From Streptomyces chartreusis NRRL 3882 (GTDB taxonomy: Bacteria > Actinomycetota > Actinomycetes > Streptomycetales > Streptomycetaceae), in assembly GCF_900236475.1 (NCBI RefSeq), contig NZ_LT963352.1:6142001-6206000 (forward strand): a DNA stretch of 64,000 nt, written 5' to 3'. The notes beneath the pieces are model-generated. The model made no database searches. It saw only the letters and a program-made list of their open reading frames with translations, and was not told where the DNA came from. The translations under genes were made by a program, and so were the position numbers. This document shows positions 51,620 to 60,999 of the stretch, piece after piece (the first letter of the stretch is position 1; every line of letters starts with the position of its first letter).

Positions 51620-51722
51620 CCTCGCATGGTGCGTGGGACGGGACGGGGGCGCCTTTCGGAGGGGGCCGGGCGGGGTGCCGCCGAACGGGGGGTTCCAGCC
51701 CACCGGGACTCCGCGGACACCC

Positions 51723-54700
51723 CTAGAGGGAGCGCGCGGCCTCCAGGAGTGGTGCCAGGGAGCTGACGGTGGTCTCGCAGCCCGCCTCGTCGAGCTGCCG
51801 GGCGGCGGTGGTGTTGCGGGCGAGGCCGACGAAGCGCACTCCGGCCTGCTGGGCGGCGGTGAGTTCGGCGACCGTGGAGCCGATCAGTACGCCGGTCGCG
51901 GCGGCGCCGCCCGAGGAGTGCATCGCGCGCAGGAGGCAGTCGGGGTGCGGGGTCAGCAGGGCGAGGTCCTCGCCGCGGGCGTGGATACCGGCCAGGGGGA
52001 GGCCGTAGGGGTCGAGGTAGCGGTGTACGGCCGGTGCGCTGACGTCCGTGACCACGCTGACGCGGCGGCCCGAGTCGTGCAGGGCCCGGACCAGCGGCAC
52101 CGAGTTGTGGGTCGTCGGCGCGTCGGGGACCGCGCGCAGTTCGATCGCGTCGAGACGGTCGCGGAGCAGGGGGCCGAGCCGGTCCCGGGCGAAGGCCCTC
52201 AGGACGTCGAGCGGATGGACGAACGTCTCCCGTGCCGCGTCGGCGGCCAGGGGCCGGCCCGTCAGGGCGTCCTGCGGGTCGCGGTGCTCGGTGACGAGGG
52301 TGAGCAGGTCGAGCGCGGCCTCGCGGGCGGTGGCCGCCGAGAACAGCCGGGCCATGGGGCCGTCGAAGCCGAGCAGCACGGTCTCGGCCTCATCCAGGAG
52401 TCCGGACAGGTCGGGCGCCGACCGGGCCGGGGCCTGCGGCAGGCCGGGCGGGGCCGCCCCCTCCGGGGCCAGCTCCACCGAGGCCGCCACCGACAGCCCC
52501 GGCACCGGCCACCTGCGCAGCCCGGCGTTGACCGCGCGCTGGGCCGCGCCCGCCCGGCGCAGTGGATGGCGCCGGGTGATGCGGGCCGCCTCGTCCAGCA
52601 GATGGCCGAGCAGCGGCTCGGACACCCGGGTGACCCCGGCGCGCACGAAGGCGACCGGGTCGTCCACCCGCCAGGACAGCTCGACCGCGGCGGCGAAGGC
52701 GCCCTTGCCGGAGCTCGGCAGGGAGACCCAGTGGTGGGACTGGTGGGTGGTGAGGTCCACCTCGTAGTACGTCACGAGCCGCGGCGGCCCGTCGCCGTGC
52801 GGCTGGGCGGGGTCGAGGAGGGTGAGCGGGCCGTCGGGCTGGGTGTGGACGACGGCCGTGCGGCCCGGGGCCGGTATCCCGAGCCGGCGCAGGTCGTGCG
52901 TGATGAAGGGGCCCCGCACCAGGTCGCGGGCCTCGGGTCCGGGGGCGGCGGTGGCGGGGGACAGCGGGCAGTACCAGGCGACGGGCGGGGTGTCCGTGGC
53001 GCCGCCCCGGTAGAGGGGCTGGAAGCGCTGGGGCCCCTGCGCCGCCGAGCTGCCGGCGAACTGCTCGTACACGTCCGGGGAGACGACCACCAGGATGTCG
53101 GCGGGCACGGGCGGTGCCTCCGGCGGCGGGGTGGGCCGGTCCCAGAACGTCACGGTCAGACGCGGCGGGTCCACCAGCCCGGTGAGGACCTCGGGCAGCC
53201 CGCGCAGGACCGCGACCAGCACGGGGAGCACGTAGGTGCCGGGGTCGGCGTGGACGACGTAGCCGTTGCCGCGGACCCGGACGTCGAACTGGGAAGCGGT
53301 GAGGGCGCCGCGGGAGAGCATCTCGTGCACCGCGTATTCGAGGGTGATGCGGGCCTCGGGGTGGCCGGTGAGGTCGTCGGCCTCGAAGAGGATCGTGGGG
53401 CGGGCGCGGTGGCCCAGCCGGCGTACCGTCTCCTCGCTCACCGTCGCGAACGCCATGCCCGAGCCGTCGCGTTCGCCGGTCGTCTCGGCCCGGAACTCGC
53501 CGGCCGCGCGTCCGGCCCGTTCGTCGATCAGGCCTCCGACCTGTTCGAGGAACTCGCGGGTGCGGCCCCGGGCCGTGCGGGGGAGGGAGCGCAGCAGCAA
53601 CTCCCGTACACCGGGCCGGAACTCGTAGGAGCCGGGTGGCCCGGGGACGGAGGTGAGCATGCCGCTGAGGATCACCTCGGCCAGGTGCTGGGGGCGCGGG
53701 TCGCGGTCCACGGTGCGCTGGACCAGGCGCATCACCGGGACCGAGGGGACCGCCAGGGCGAGGTGCCCGGCGAGGCGGAAGGCCTCCGGGGACGCGGTCG
53801 CGCGAAAGCGCAGGACCAGGTCCTCCGGGGAGGACGAGGCGATGTCGGGGGTCGGTTCGGCGGGCGGTGCGGGGGAGGGCGGCAGCCATGCCGCCGCGCC
53901 CGGGGTGCGGGCGCCGCCCGGGCCGGCGACCAGGGCAGCCCAGTGGGCGAGCCAGGGGGCGCCCGGTTCCAGGACCGGGACGGGGAGGGCGTGGTCGGGG
54001 GGCGGTGCGGCTTCGTAGGGGGTGAAGGCGAGGCGCGCCGAGGGGGCCGCCGTGGACGGGGAGGTGAGCAGGCCCGGCTCGGCGGGGAGCGCGGTGGTGG
54101 GCCAGAGGTGTTCCGGGAGGGGCTGGACCACGGCGAGCGGCATGTGGCGGGCCCAGTGGCGCAGGGTGCGGTACCAGCGGTCGCCCGCCTCGCCCGGACG
54201 CCACTGCGGGCCCATGCAGTCGCTGACGACGAGGGTGACGGTGCGGCCGTCGTCGAGCACCGGGACGTGGCGGGCCCGGCCGTCGGGGGCCGCCGGGTGC
54301 AGGGTGACGTCACGGAAGATGCCCGACTGGGCCAGCGCGGTGTGCAGTTCGCTCACCAGGGGGCGCCAGACCGGCATGGTGGGGCCGGTGTCGTGCACGA
54401 GGTTCAGGCGCAGCCAGCGGTCGGGGGCCGGGCGCAGGACCGGGAACCACACGTCGGGGTGGGCGCCGAGCCGGGCGATGCGGTCGGCCGTCGCCCGCTC
54501 GTCCAGCACCCGGACGTGCGCGGAGGCCACCTTGCGCTTCAGCGGACGCAGGGCGCGCTGGAGCGCGAGGGGGTGGGGCAGCATCGGGGGTGCGGGGGCG
54601 AGGAGGGGGGATCCGCCGCCGCCCGGGGCGTCGTGCCGGTGCTGCGGGGAGCGCGGGGCGGGCAGGGTCAGCGGGACGCGGTCGGGGGTGTGGCGGACCG

Positions 54701-54974
54701 GCTCCGGCTGCGGGGGTACGGGGGTGGGAGTGTCTGCCTTCCCGGGGGTGCTCGCCTCGGGGTTGCCGGCCTCGTGTGCGGGTGCGGTGGACGACGGGGC
54801 GCGGTCCTCGCCGGGCTCCCGCGACGGCTCCTCCTCCTGCCGTTCGCGGTCCAACAGGGCGGCCATCCACAGCAGTTCGGCCAGCTCGCGCGGCGTCGGC
54901 GACGCGCCGGCCGCGGACAGGGCCGCGGCCAGCCGGGCAACCGGGGACGGCCCGGGGCCGTGGTCAGAAACCAT
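51723..54974 (-). CDS. SAV_2336-type vWA-like protein with C-terminal degenerate HAD domain
   Basis: 1083 aa multidomain protein, last gene of the VMAP-like operon. After an N-terminal helix (LAELLWMAALLD) and a Pro/Glu-rich linker comes a Rossmann-like region (about 140-330) with LNLVHDTGPTM (Asp near 195) and VTLVVSDCMGPQW, reminiscent of a degenerate vWA metal site. A middle region resembles SAV_2336-family proteins. The last 220 residues are HAD-like (LLGFDGPMARLF, VSVVTDVSAPAV, GVLIGSTVAELTAAQQAGV), but the nucleophile Asp of motif I is Gly869 and the motif IV acid is lost, so phosphatase activity is unlikely. It overlaps the MoxR gene by 11 bp. Its role is inferred from context. Confidence 0.78.
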   Translation of the reverse strand: MVSDHGPGPSPVARLAAALSAAGASPTPRELAELLWMAALLDRERQEEEPSREPGEDRAPSSTAPAHEAGNPEASTPGKADTPTPVPPQPEPVRHTPDRVPLTLPAPRSPQHRHDAPGGGGSPLLAPAPPMLPHPLALQRALRPLKRKVASAHVRVLDERATADRIARLGAHPDVWFPVLRPAPDRWLRLNLVHDTGPTMPVWRPLVSELHTALAQSGIFRDVTLHPAAPDGRARHVPVLDDGRTVTLVVSDCMGPQWRPGEAGDRWYRTLRHWARHMPLAVVQPLPEHLWPTTALPAEPGLLTSPSTAAPSARLAFTPYEAAPPPDHALPVPVLEPGAPWLAHWAALVAGPGGARTPGAAAWLPPSPAPPAEPTPDIASSSPEDLVLRFRATASPEAFRLAGHLALAVPSVPVMRLVQRTVDRDPRPQHLAEVILSGMLTSVPGPPGSYEFRPGVRELLLRSLPRTARGRTREFLEQVGGLIDERAGRAAGEFRAETTGERDGSGMAFATVSEETVRRLGHRARPTILFEADDLTGHPEARITLEYAVHEMLSRGALTASQFDVRVRGNGYVVHADPGTYVLPVLVAVLRGLPEVLTGLVDPPRLTVTFWDRPTPPPEAPPVPADILVVVSPDVYEQFAGSSAAQGPQRFQPLYRGGATDTPPVAWYCPLSPATAAPGPEARDLVRGPFITHDLRRLGIPAPGRTAVVHTQPDGPLTLLDPAQPHGDGPPRLVTYYEVDLTTHQSHHWVSLPSSGKGAFAAAVELSWRVDDPVAFVRAGVTRVSEPLLGHLLDEAARITRRHPLRRAGAAQRAVNAGLRRWPVPGLSVAASVELAPEGAAPPGLPQAPARSAPDLSGLLDEAETVLLGFDGPMARLFSAATAREAALDLLTLVTEHRDPQDALTGRPLAADAARETFVHPLDVLRAFARDRLGPLLRDRLDAIELRAVPDAPTTHNSVPLVRALHDSGRRVSVVTDVSAPAVHRYLDPYGLPLAGIHARGEDLALLTPHPDCLLRAMHSSGGAAATGVLIGSTVAELTAAQQAGVRFVGLARNTTAARQLDEAGCETTVSSLAPLLEAARSL

Positions 54975-55983
54975 CGCCGTCGGCCGTCGCGCTGAGGTAC
55001 GGCATCAGCTGCTCGGCGAGGTCGTCGCGGGACTCGGCGTCGAGGCCCGCGACTCCTGTGAGGTAGAGGGCGTTCAGCAGCTGATCGGTGGCGAGTTCGC
55101 CGCCGCCCGCCCGCTCCAGGAAGCGGGTGATCAGACGGTCCGCGTGACCGTCCGGGGTGTCCAGGTGGGCGCGGACGATGTCGGTGAGCTGGTCCCGGTC
55201 GGGGCGGCGCAGCTTCAGCCGGACACAGCGGCGCAGGAAGGCGGGTGGGAACTCGCGCTCGCCGTTGCTGGTCAGCACCACGAACGGGAAGGCCCGGCAG
55301 CGGACCCGCCCGCGGTGGACGGTGACCGGCGTGTCCGTGCCGTCCGCCAGGACCTCGGCCGCGCCGTCACCGGAGTGACGTGCGGCCCGCACCAGTTCCG
55401 GGATCTCGTACTGGCCCTCCTCCAGGACGTTCAGCAGGTCGTTCGGCAGGTCGAGGTCGCTCTTGTCGATCTCGTCGACGAGCAGGGCGCGGGGCCGTTC
55501 GTAGGGGAGCAGGGCCGTGCCGAGCGGGCCGAGGCGGAGGTGGTCCTCGACGTCACCGGCGGCACGGCCGGGCCCGTCCTGCCGCTCCCGGGCCGCGTAC
55601 AGCCGGGACAGCGGGTCGTACTGGTAGAGGCCGTCGGCGAGGGTGCTGCGGCTGGTGATGTTCCAGCGCAGGACCGGTCCGAGGCGCAGCTCGCGCGCCA
55701 CCGCGTACGCGAGTGAGGACTTGCCGGTGCCGGGCGGACCGGTGACGAGCAGGGGGCGGCGCAGGCACAGCGCGGCGTTGACGAGCCGGACGCTCTCCGG
55801 GGTGGCCACGTACGACTTCGCCCGGTGCACGCGGTCGGGGGAGACGGCCGTCGCGTCGTCGCTGTCGTGCGGCGGCGGCAGGGCGGGCCCGCCGTCGAAG
55901 GCACGCCAGGGCGGTGGTGCGGGGAGGTGGTCGATGCCGTCGTGCGGCTCGCTGTCGCCGGTGTAGACGGACCAGTGCGGCAT
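54964..55983 (-). CDS. MoxR-family AAA+ ATPase
   Basis: 339 aa ATPase. A variable N-terminal 60 residues precede Walker A GPPGTGKSS (82-90) and Walker B ALLVDEIDKSD (Asp170-Glu171). Sensor-1 and arginine-finger regions follow (VVLTSNGEREFPPAFLRRC). MoxR ATPases act as chaperones for vWA proteins and, in VMAP ternary systems, pair with a vWA-like subunit and a VMAP effector. It overlaps the downstream SAV_2336 gene and lies 69 bp after the protease gene, in one operon. Confidence 0.93.
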   Translation of the reverse strand: MPHWSVYTGDSEPHDGIDHLPAPPPWRAFDGGPALPPPHDSDDATAVSPDRVHRAKSYVATPESVRLVNAALCLRRPLLVTGPPGTGKSSLAYAVARELRLGPVLRWNITSRSTLADGLYQYDPLSRLYAARERQDGPGRAAGDVEDHLRLGPLGTALLPYERPRALLVDEIDKSDLDLPNDLLNVLEEGQYEIPELVRAARHSGDGAAEVLADGTDTPVTVHRGRVRCRAFPFVVLTSNGEREFPPAFLRRCVRLKLRRPDRDQLTDIVRAHLDTPDGHADRLITRFLERAGGGELATDQLLNALYLTGVAGLDAESRDDLAEQLMPYLSATADGDGF

Positions 55984-56052
55984 GGGGGATGTTCTCCGCT
56001 CTCCGTTGTCGAGCTGGTGTTTCTCGGGTGCTCCGGGCCGTGTCAGCGGTGG

Positions 56053-57738
56053 TCAGGCCACCGGGGTCCGGGCGTGGGCGGCGACGGCATGCGGGTCGGT
56101 GAAGACGCGCGGGTCGTCCCACAGCAGCTGGATGCCGTGGGCCCAGTGGTCCTCCTCGGCGTCGGCCTCCTCGCGCAGGGCCAGGATCCGGCGGGGGAGT
56201 TCCGCGGGCGGTACGGCCCTGAGGCAGGCGTCGAGCGCGTCGAGGAAGGCCTTGCCGGTGCAGCCGTCCGCTCCGGAGCAGTCCTCCTGCCCCGAGCCGC
56301 AGCCGTCGCGCGACCACACGATGACCGGGGCCGGCGCCGTGAGCGAGGTGTCGAAGTGCGGCCGGGTGCGGGAGGCGGCCGGGGCGGTGCCGAACCCGGC
56401 GAGGCAGGCGTCGGGCCGCCGCAGCAGCATCCGCAGCCGCCCGGGCTCCTGCGGGCCGCCGCACTCCACGCGGTGCAGCCGCGCGCCCGGCAAGGCGTCG
56501 AGGCGCTTCCAGGCCCGGGTCAGGACATGCCGGGTGCTGGCCTTGCGCCGGGCGTGGTCGGTGACGACCAGCGGGTAGACGCAGCCGAGCGGGGTGGCGT
56601 CGTCGGGGGCGCTCTCCCAGCGGTCGACGGGCCAGTCCAGCCAGTCCCGGGGCAGTGCGAAGGCGACCAACTCGTCGGCGCCGGGCGTCAGATAGCGGAA
56701 GGCCGCCTCGATACGGTCCTGGACGTAAGCGCGCAGCCGGTGCTGCTCGACCGTGCCCGAGTCCACCGGGTGCCGCCGCCCCTCGCTGTACGCGGACACC
56801 TCGACACGGACCAGGTCGTCGCCCGCGCCGCTGTGTCCGAGTTCGACGAGGATGGGCGACCAGTCGGGCGCCGACGGCTCCACGGCCGGGGTGTGCAGCA
56901 GGGCCTGAAGCCGGTCGGCGAACCGGGACACCGTCCGCGCGGCGCCCGGGCCGTCGAGTTCGCACAGGACGAACAGGGCCGCCGACCACAGCGAGTCGAA
57001 CCCCTCCTCGGGCGGCGGCGGATCGAACGGGTCGGCCGCCGCCGTGTAGAGCCGGACCGGGTCGCAGTCCACGCCCGCGCGGGCCGCCTTCTCGACCAGG
57101 GCACGCAACCGGGCCCGGTCGGCGGTGGTGTGGTCGGAGGTGGGGACCAGGCTCTGGAGTGCGGGCCAGTAGCGGGCCATGACCTGGGTGGGCATCATCC
57201 GGCCGGTGCGCACGTCCCGGGTGCCGGCCGCCGCCGTGGCCATGCCGACGACCTCGCCGGTGTCGGCCAGGGTGACGGCGGCCCCGCTGAAGCCGGGGGC
57301 CAGGGGCTGGCCGCCCGGGTGCCAGGCCTCCAGCTGGATCCACTCCCGTTTGATCAACTGGGGTGCGGTGACGCGGTATTCGGCGAGGGTGCCCTCGTCG
57401 AAGCCGACCGGGAAGCCGTAGACGACGAGCTTGCGCGGTGCCGGGCCGTGCGCGGCGTCGACCGGGGCCAGCGCGGCCGGGGCGATCGGCACCTCCTCGT
57501 CGAGTTCCAGCACGGCGAGGTCGCCGAGGTCGGTGCTGGAGCCGGTCCAGCCGCCGTGCGCGACCACCCGGGCGGGCACGGGCGGGGAGCCGGGCCGCTC
57601 GGTGAAGGTCACGGTCAGGCCCTCGCCGTCCCCCACGACGTGGGCACAGGTCAGCACCGTGCCGGGCGCGACCAGGAAGCCGGCTCCGGCCACCCGGCCC
57701 CGTAACTCGATCCGGGCGTGCCACTCGGCGCTGTTCAT
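56053..57738 (-). CDS. Trypsin-like serine protease with VMAP-C-like C-terminus
   Basis: 561 aa without a signal peptide, so probably cytoplasmic. The chymotrypsin-fold domain (about 1-200) has the complete triad: His33 in LTCAHVVG, Asp73 in STDLGDLAVLEL and Ser151 in PGFSGAAV. The remaining 360 residues form a long helical region ending with a Cys cluster (DGCGSGQEDCSG) and LAHGIQLLWDDPRVF-like sequence, consistent with the VMAP-C module of ternary conflict systems, though I cannot confirm it without a profile search. The start at 57738 overlaps the TRYPCO1 stop. Predicted to be unleashed by the partner proteins. Confidence 0.85.
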   Translation of the reverse strand: MNSAEWHARIELRGRVAGAGFLVAPGTVLTCAHVVGDGEGLTVTFTERPGSPPVPARVVAHGGWTGSSTDLGDLAVLELDEEVPIAPAALAPVDAAHGPAPRKLVVYGFPVGFDEGTLAEYRVTAPQLIKREWIQLEAWHPGGQPLAPGFSGAAVTLADTGEVVGMATAAAGTRDVRTGRMMPTQVMARYWPALQSLVPTSDHTTADRARLRALVEKAARAGVDCDPVRLYTAAADPFDPPPPEEGFDSLWSAALFVLCELDGPGAARTVSRFADRLQALLHTPAVEPSAPDWSPILVELGHSGAGDDLVRVEVSAYSEGRRHPVDSGTVEQHRLRAYVQDRIEAAFRYLTPGADELVAFALPRDWLDWPVDRWESAPDDATPLGCVYPLVVTDHARRKASTRHVLTRAWKRLDALPGARLHRVECGGPQEPGRLRMLLRRPDACLAGFGTAPAASRTRPHFDTSLTAPAPVIVWSRDGCGSGQEDCSGADGCTGKAFLDALDACLRAVPPAELPRRILALREEADAEEDHWAHGIQLLWDDPRVFTDPHAVAAHARTPVA

Positions 57739-58097
57739 GAGGCGGGGCTGGTCTCCGGACCGGCCGGGGACCAGGTCAGTCTGACCACCAGGTGGCCCTC
57801 GGCGGTGCCCTTGGCGATGAACGCGCCTGTTTCCGCGGACAGTTTGACCCCGAACTCGATCTCCACGCCGTCGGGCTTCAGCGAGCCGTCGCGGAACACC
57901 CGCAGCGCGGACTCCGCCGCCGAGCGCACCCCGTCCAGGGCGCCCTCGAAGGTGCGGGTCGCCTGGACCGTGCCGTCGCCGCGGGAGACCAGGCGGGAGC
58001 CGGACCGCTCCTCCACCGCCTCGACCGCGACCACGGCACCGTCACCGGTCCTGAACTCGACCAACCCGTCCACGGCACCCCCGTCGTCCCACTGCAC
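57735..58097 (-). CDS. Trypsin-co-occurring (TRYPCO1/CU044_2847-type) small protein
   Basis: 120 aa. The C-terminal segment VEIEFGVKLSAETGAFIAKG followed by AEGHLVVRLTW is the conserved signature of the small beta-rich protein family that accompanies trypsin-like proteases in actinobacterial VMAP operons. GTG at 58097 gives a start before a beta-strand region (VEFRTGDGAVVAVEAV). Its stop overlaps the protease start (ATGA). It may act as an inhibitor, substrate adaptor or sensor of the protease; its biochemical role is unknown. Confidence 0.8.
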   Translation of the reverse strand: MQWDDGGAVDGLVEFRTGDGAVVAVEAVEERSGSRLVSRGDGTVQATRTFEGALDGVRSAAESALRVFRDGSLKPDGVEIEFGVKLSAETGAFIAKGTAEGHLVVRLTWSPAGPETSPAS

Positions 58098-58155
58098 TGA
58101 GCATTTCCATTGTCACGGAAGGTACTTGATGTTGCGGGAGGCATCCACCGAACTC

Positions 58156-59514
58156 TCACGGACCCACGGTCCCCCGGATCACCCCCAGCTCCACCAGATC
58201 CTGCGGCCGGATGCGGAGCTGGTCCGCCGTCGTCTCCACCTCGCGGGGCGGCCGCTTGAGGATGGCCGCCGCGAGCTCCGGCGCGATCACCGAGAAGTAA
58301 CTGTCCGGGGTGGCCCAGGTGTTGCCGGGCGCGGCCAGCGCCAGCGCGCCGCCGGAGCCGCCCTCGCCGATCACCAGCGTCGTCACCGGGGTGCGGGCGC
58401 CCGCCACCGCGCCGAACAGGTCCGCGATCGCGGGACCCGCGCCCTGCCGCTCCGCCGCCGCGTCGTTGGCGGCGCCCGGGGTGTCCACGAGGGTCAGCAC
58501 CGGGATGCCCAGCCGGTCCGCGAGACGGATCAGACGGGCGGCGGTGCGGTAGCCGGCGGGGCGGGTCGCGGTTCCGGTCTGCGCGGCGTACGCGATCGTG
58601 CGGCCCTCGTGCGTGCCGAAGCCGCACAGCATGCCGTCCGGGTCCGTGCCGCCGCAGCGGTCGCCGCTGATCGCCGCTCGGTCGGAGAAGTAGGCGTCCA
58701 AGTAGGCGGCGGCGCGCGGGCGCCGGGGTGAGCGGGCGCGCCGGACGGCGTCCCAGCCGGTGGCGGGCAGGCCCGCGTCGTCGCCGAGCGGTTCGGGCGG
58801 CGGCGCCGGCGTGCCGGACGGGCACGTCAGCAGCCGCAGCCACCGGCCCAGCGTCCCGCGCAGGTCCTCCGGCCGTACGACCGCGTCCGCCGCCCCCGCC
58901 GCGACCTGCGCCTCGGCCGTGTAGGCCGCCGGGTCCGCGTCCGCCGGCCGCACCCGGGAGCCGGCGAAGCCGACCTGGGCCCCGGGCAGCGCGAGGACCA
59001 CGTCGGCGCCCGCGCCCAGGGTGGCCCAGCCGCCCCCGGTGGTCGGATCGCGCACCACGGCGACCTGCGCGAGTCCCGCTTCCCTGGTGAGCGCCGACTG
59101 CCGGGCCACGCGCTGGAGTTGGGTCAGGGCGAGCATGCCCTCCTGCATCCGGCTGCCGCCGGTGGCGACCAGCGGCACGACCGGGAGGCGGTGCTCACGG
59201 GCGTAGGTGTACGCCGCCTCCAGCCGGTCGCCGGTGCGTTCGCCGAGCGAGCCGCCGAGGAAGCCGAACTCGAAGGCGATCAGCACGGCCCGGGTACCGC
59301 CGACGCGGGCGGTGCCGCAGACCACGGACTCCTGCTCGCCGGTGCGTTCGGCGGCACGGGTGCGCAAGGCGTCGTAGCCGGGCCAGCCGAGCGGGCCGTC
59401 CGGCTTCGCGTCCCGTATGACGGCCGGCAGTTCGGCGAAGGTGGAGTCGTCGGCGATGGCGTCGGCGACCGCGCGGGCGGAGGGGCGCTCAGTCCCGGGG
59501 AGGCGCTCAGTCAT
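58156..59514 (-). CDS. Acyl-CoA carboxyltransferase-like protein
   Basis: 452 aa crotonase-superfamily carboxyltransferase, like the beta/alpha core of acetyl- or propionyl-CoA carboxylase. It has FGFLGGSLGERTGDRLEAAY, PLVATGGSRMQEGMLAL (the acyl-CoA oxyanion region) and VVRDPTTGGGWATLGAGAD in the first half, with LVDTPGAANDAAAERQGAG and VIGEGGSGGALALA in the second. Length is on the short side for PccB-type proteins. In this operon (matB, matC) it may decarboxylate or exchange malonyl groups rather than make malonyl-CoA; that is inference. Its start overlaps matB by 8 bp. Confidence 0.85.
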   Translation of the reverse strand: MTERLPGTERPSARAVADAIADDSTFAELPAVIRDAKPDGPLGWPGYDALRTRAAERTGEQESVVCGTARVGGTRAVLIAFEFGFLGGSLGERTGDRLEAAYTYAREHRLPVVPLVATGGSRMQEGMLALTQLQRVARQSALTREAGLAQVAVVRDPTTGGGWATLGAGADVVLALPGAQVGFAGSRVRPADADPAAYTAEAQVAAGAADAVVRPEDLRGTLGRWLRLLTCPSGTPAPPPEPLGDDAGLPATGWDAVRRARSPRRPRAAAYLDAYFSDRAAISGDRCGGTDPDGMLCGFGTHEGRTIAYAAQTGTATRPAGYRTAARLIRLADRLGIPVLTLVDTPGAANDAAAERQGAGPAIADLFGAVAGARTPVTTLVIGEGGSGGALALAAPGNTWATPDSYFSVIAPELAAAILKRPPREVETTADQLRIRPQDLVELGVIRGTVGP

Positions 59515-60952
59515 GGGGCAGCGCCCGCTTCATGATCTTCCCCATGTCGTTGCGGGGCAGGGCGTCGAGGTGGTGGACGACCCGGGGGCGCTTGTGCGGG
59601 GCGAGACGCTTGGCCACGTGATCCGCCAACTCCTCCAGCGACGGCGGGGAATCGGGCTCCGCCGGGACGATCCACGCCACGATCCGCTCGCCCAGGTCGG
59701 CGTCCGGCTCCCCGGTGACGGCGGCCTCCCGCACCCCCGGGTGTTCCAGGAGCGCGTTCTCGATCTCCCCCGCCCCGATCTTGTAACCGCCGCTCTTGAT
59801 CAGATCGGTGGCCTTGCGCCCGACGATCCGGACATAGCCGTCGGGGTCGCGCACCGCCATGTCGCCGGTGCGGAACCAGCCGTCCGCGGTGAAGGCGGCG
59901 GCGGTGGCGTCGGGCCGGTTGAGATACTCGGTGAACAGGTTCGGGCCGCGCACCTGGATCTCGCCGACGGTCTCACCGTCGTACGCGGTGACCTCCGAGC
60001 CGTCCTCCTCGACCAGCCGCAGCTCCACGCCCGGCAGCGGCACGCCCACCGTGCCCGGGCGGGCCTCGCCGTCGGCACGGACGCTGGTGTTCATCAGCGT
60101 CTCCGTCATGCCGTAGCGCTCGATCACCCGCCGCCCGGTCGCCGTCGCGATCCGCCCGTGGTCGTGGACGGGCAGCGCGGCGGAACCGGACACCAGCAGC
60201 CGCGCCCCGGTCAGCGCTTTCACCAGCTCCGGGTCGCCGGTCACCGCCTCCGCGATCCGGTGGTACATCGTCGGCACGCCGAACAGCATGGTCGCCCCGG
60301 CGTTCAGCTCCCGGGCGACGCCCTGCGTGCTGAAGCGGCCCAGGTGCCGCACCGAACCGCCGCGCCGCAGCGGGCCGAGCGTGCCCAGGACCAGGCCGTG
60401 CACATGGAACAGCGGCAGTCCGTGGACGAGTACGTCGTCGCCGGTCCACTGCCACGCGTCGGCCAGCGCGTCCAGGGTCGAGGCGATCGCCCGGCGCGGG
60501 ATGACGGCACCCTTGGGCGGGCCGGTGGTGCCGGAGGTGTAGACGATCAGGGCCGGGTCGGACTCGTCGGCGTGGTCCCCGGGGACCGGCCCGGTGCCGT
60601 GCACGTCGATGTCGAGGCGGGGCAGGTCCCGTACGGGGGCGGGGAGTTGGTCGTCCGGTGCCGTGAGCACCAGGTCGGGCGCGCTGTCGGACAGGATGTG
60701 CCCGAGTTCCTTCTCGCCCGACTTCGGGTTGAGCGGCACGGCGGGGACGCCGGCCAGCAGCGCGGCGACGACGGCGACGGCCGTCTCCATGGTGGGCGTC
60801 GCCCAGACGGCGACCCGCGTGGCCTCGCCGATGCGGCCCGTGAGTGCTCCGGCCGCGGCGGCGAGCTGCGCGTAGGTGAGGGAGCGCTCGCCGAACCGGA
60901 GGGCGGGGTGGTCGGCCGGGGGTTCGGTCAGGCCCGGGAAGAGAGGGGTCAC
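59507..60952 (-). CDS. matB: Malonyl/methylmalonyl-CoA synthetase MatB
   Basis: ATP-dependent acyl-CoA synthetase, 481 aa. It contains the P-loop-like VYTSGTTGPPKGA, the aromatic/GMTET region ERYGMTETLMNT, WFRTGDMA, GRKATDLIKSGGYKIGAGEIE and the catalytic Lys in MGKIMKRALP. It should convert malonate or methylmalonate to the CoA thioester, a source of polyketide extender units. Sequence layout and map position fit S. coelicolor MatB (SCO2444), which has a solved structure. It is upstream of the carboxyltransferase and follows matC in one operon. Confidence 0.9.
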   Translation of the reverse strand: MTPLFPGLTEPPADHPALRFGERSLTYAQLAAAAGALTGRIGEATRVAVWATPTMETAVAVVAALLAGVPAVPLNPKSGEKELGHILSDSAPDLVLTAPDDQLPAPVRDLPRLDIDVHGTGPVPGDHADESDPALIVYTSGTTGPPKGAVIPRRAIASTLDALADAWQWTGDDVLVHGLPLFHVHGLVLGTLGPLRRGGSVRHLGRFSTQGVARELNAGATMLFGVPTMYHRIAEAVTGDPELVKALTGARLLVSGSAALPVHDHGRIATATGRRVIERYGMTETLMNTSVRADGEARPGTVGVPLPGVELRLVEEDGSEVTAYDGETVGEIQVRGPNLFTEYLNRPDATAAAFTADGWFRTGDMAVRDPDGYVRIVGRKATDLIKSGGYKIGAGEIENALLEHPGVREAAVTGEPDADLGERIVAWIVPAEPDSPPSLEELADHVAKRLAPHKRPRVVHHLDALPRNDMGKIMKRALPHD

Positions 60953-60999
60953 GCGTCATCTCCTTGGCTGTTGCGTGCGGTTCGCTGTGGACGCCGGGG

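Noticed and set aside
51471..54995. A 1174-codon plus-strand frame opposite the SAV_2336 gene
   Set aside because: Low-complexity Gly/Arg sequence without domain pattern, lying across a clear gene on the other strand.
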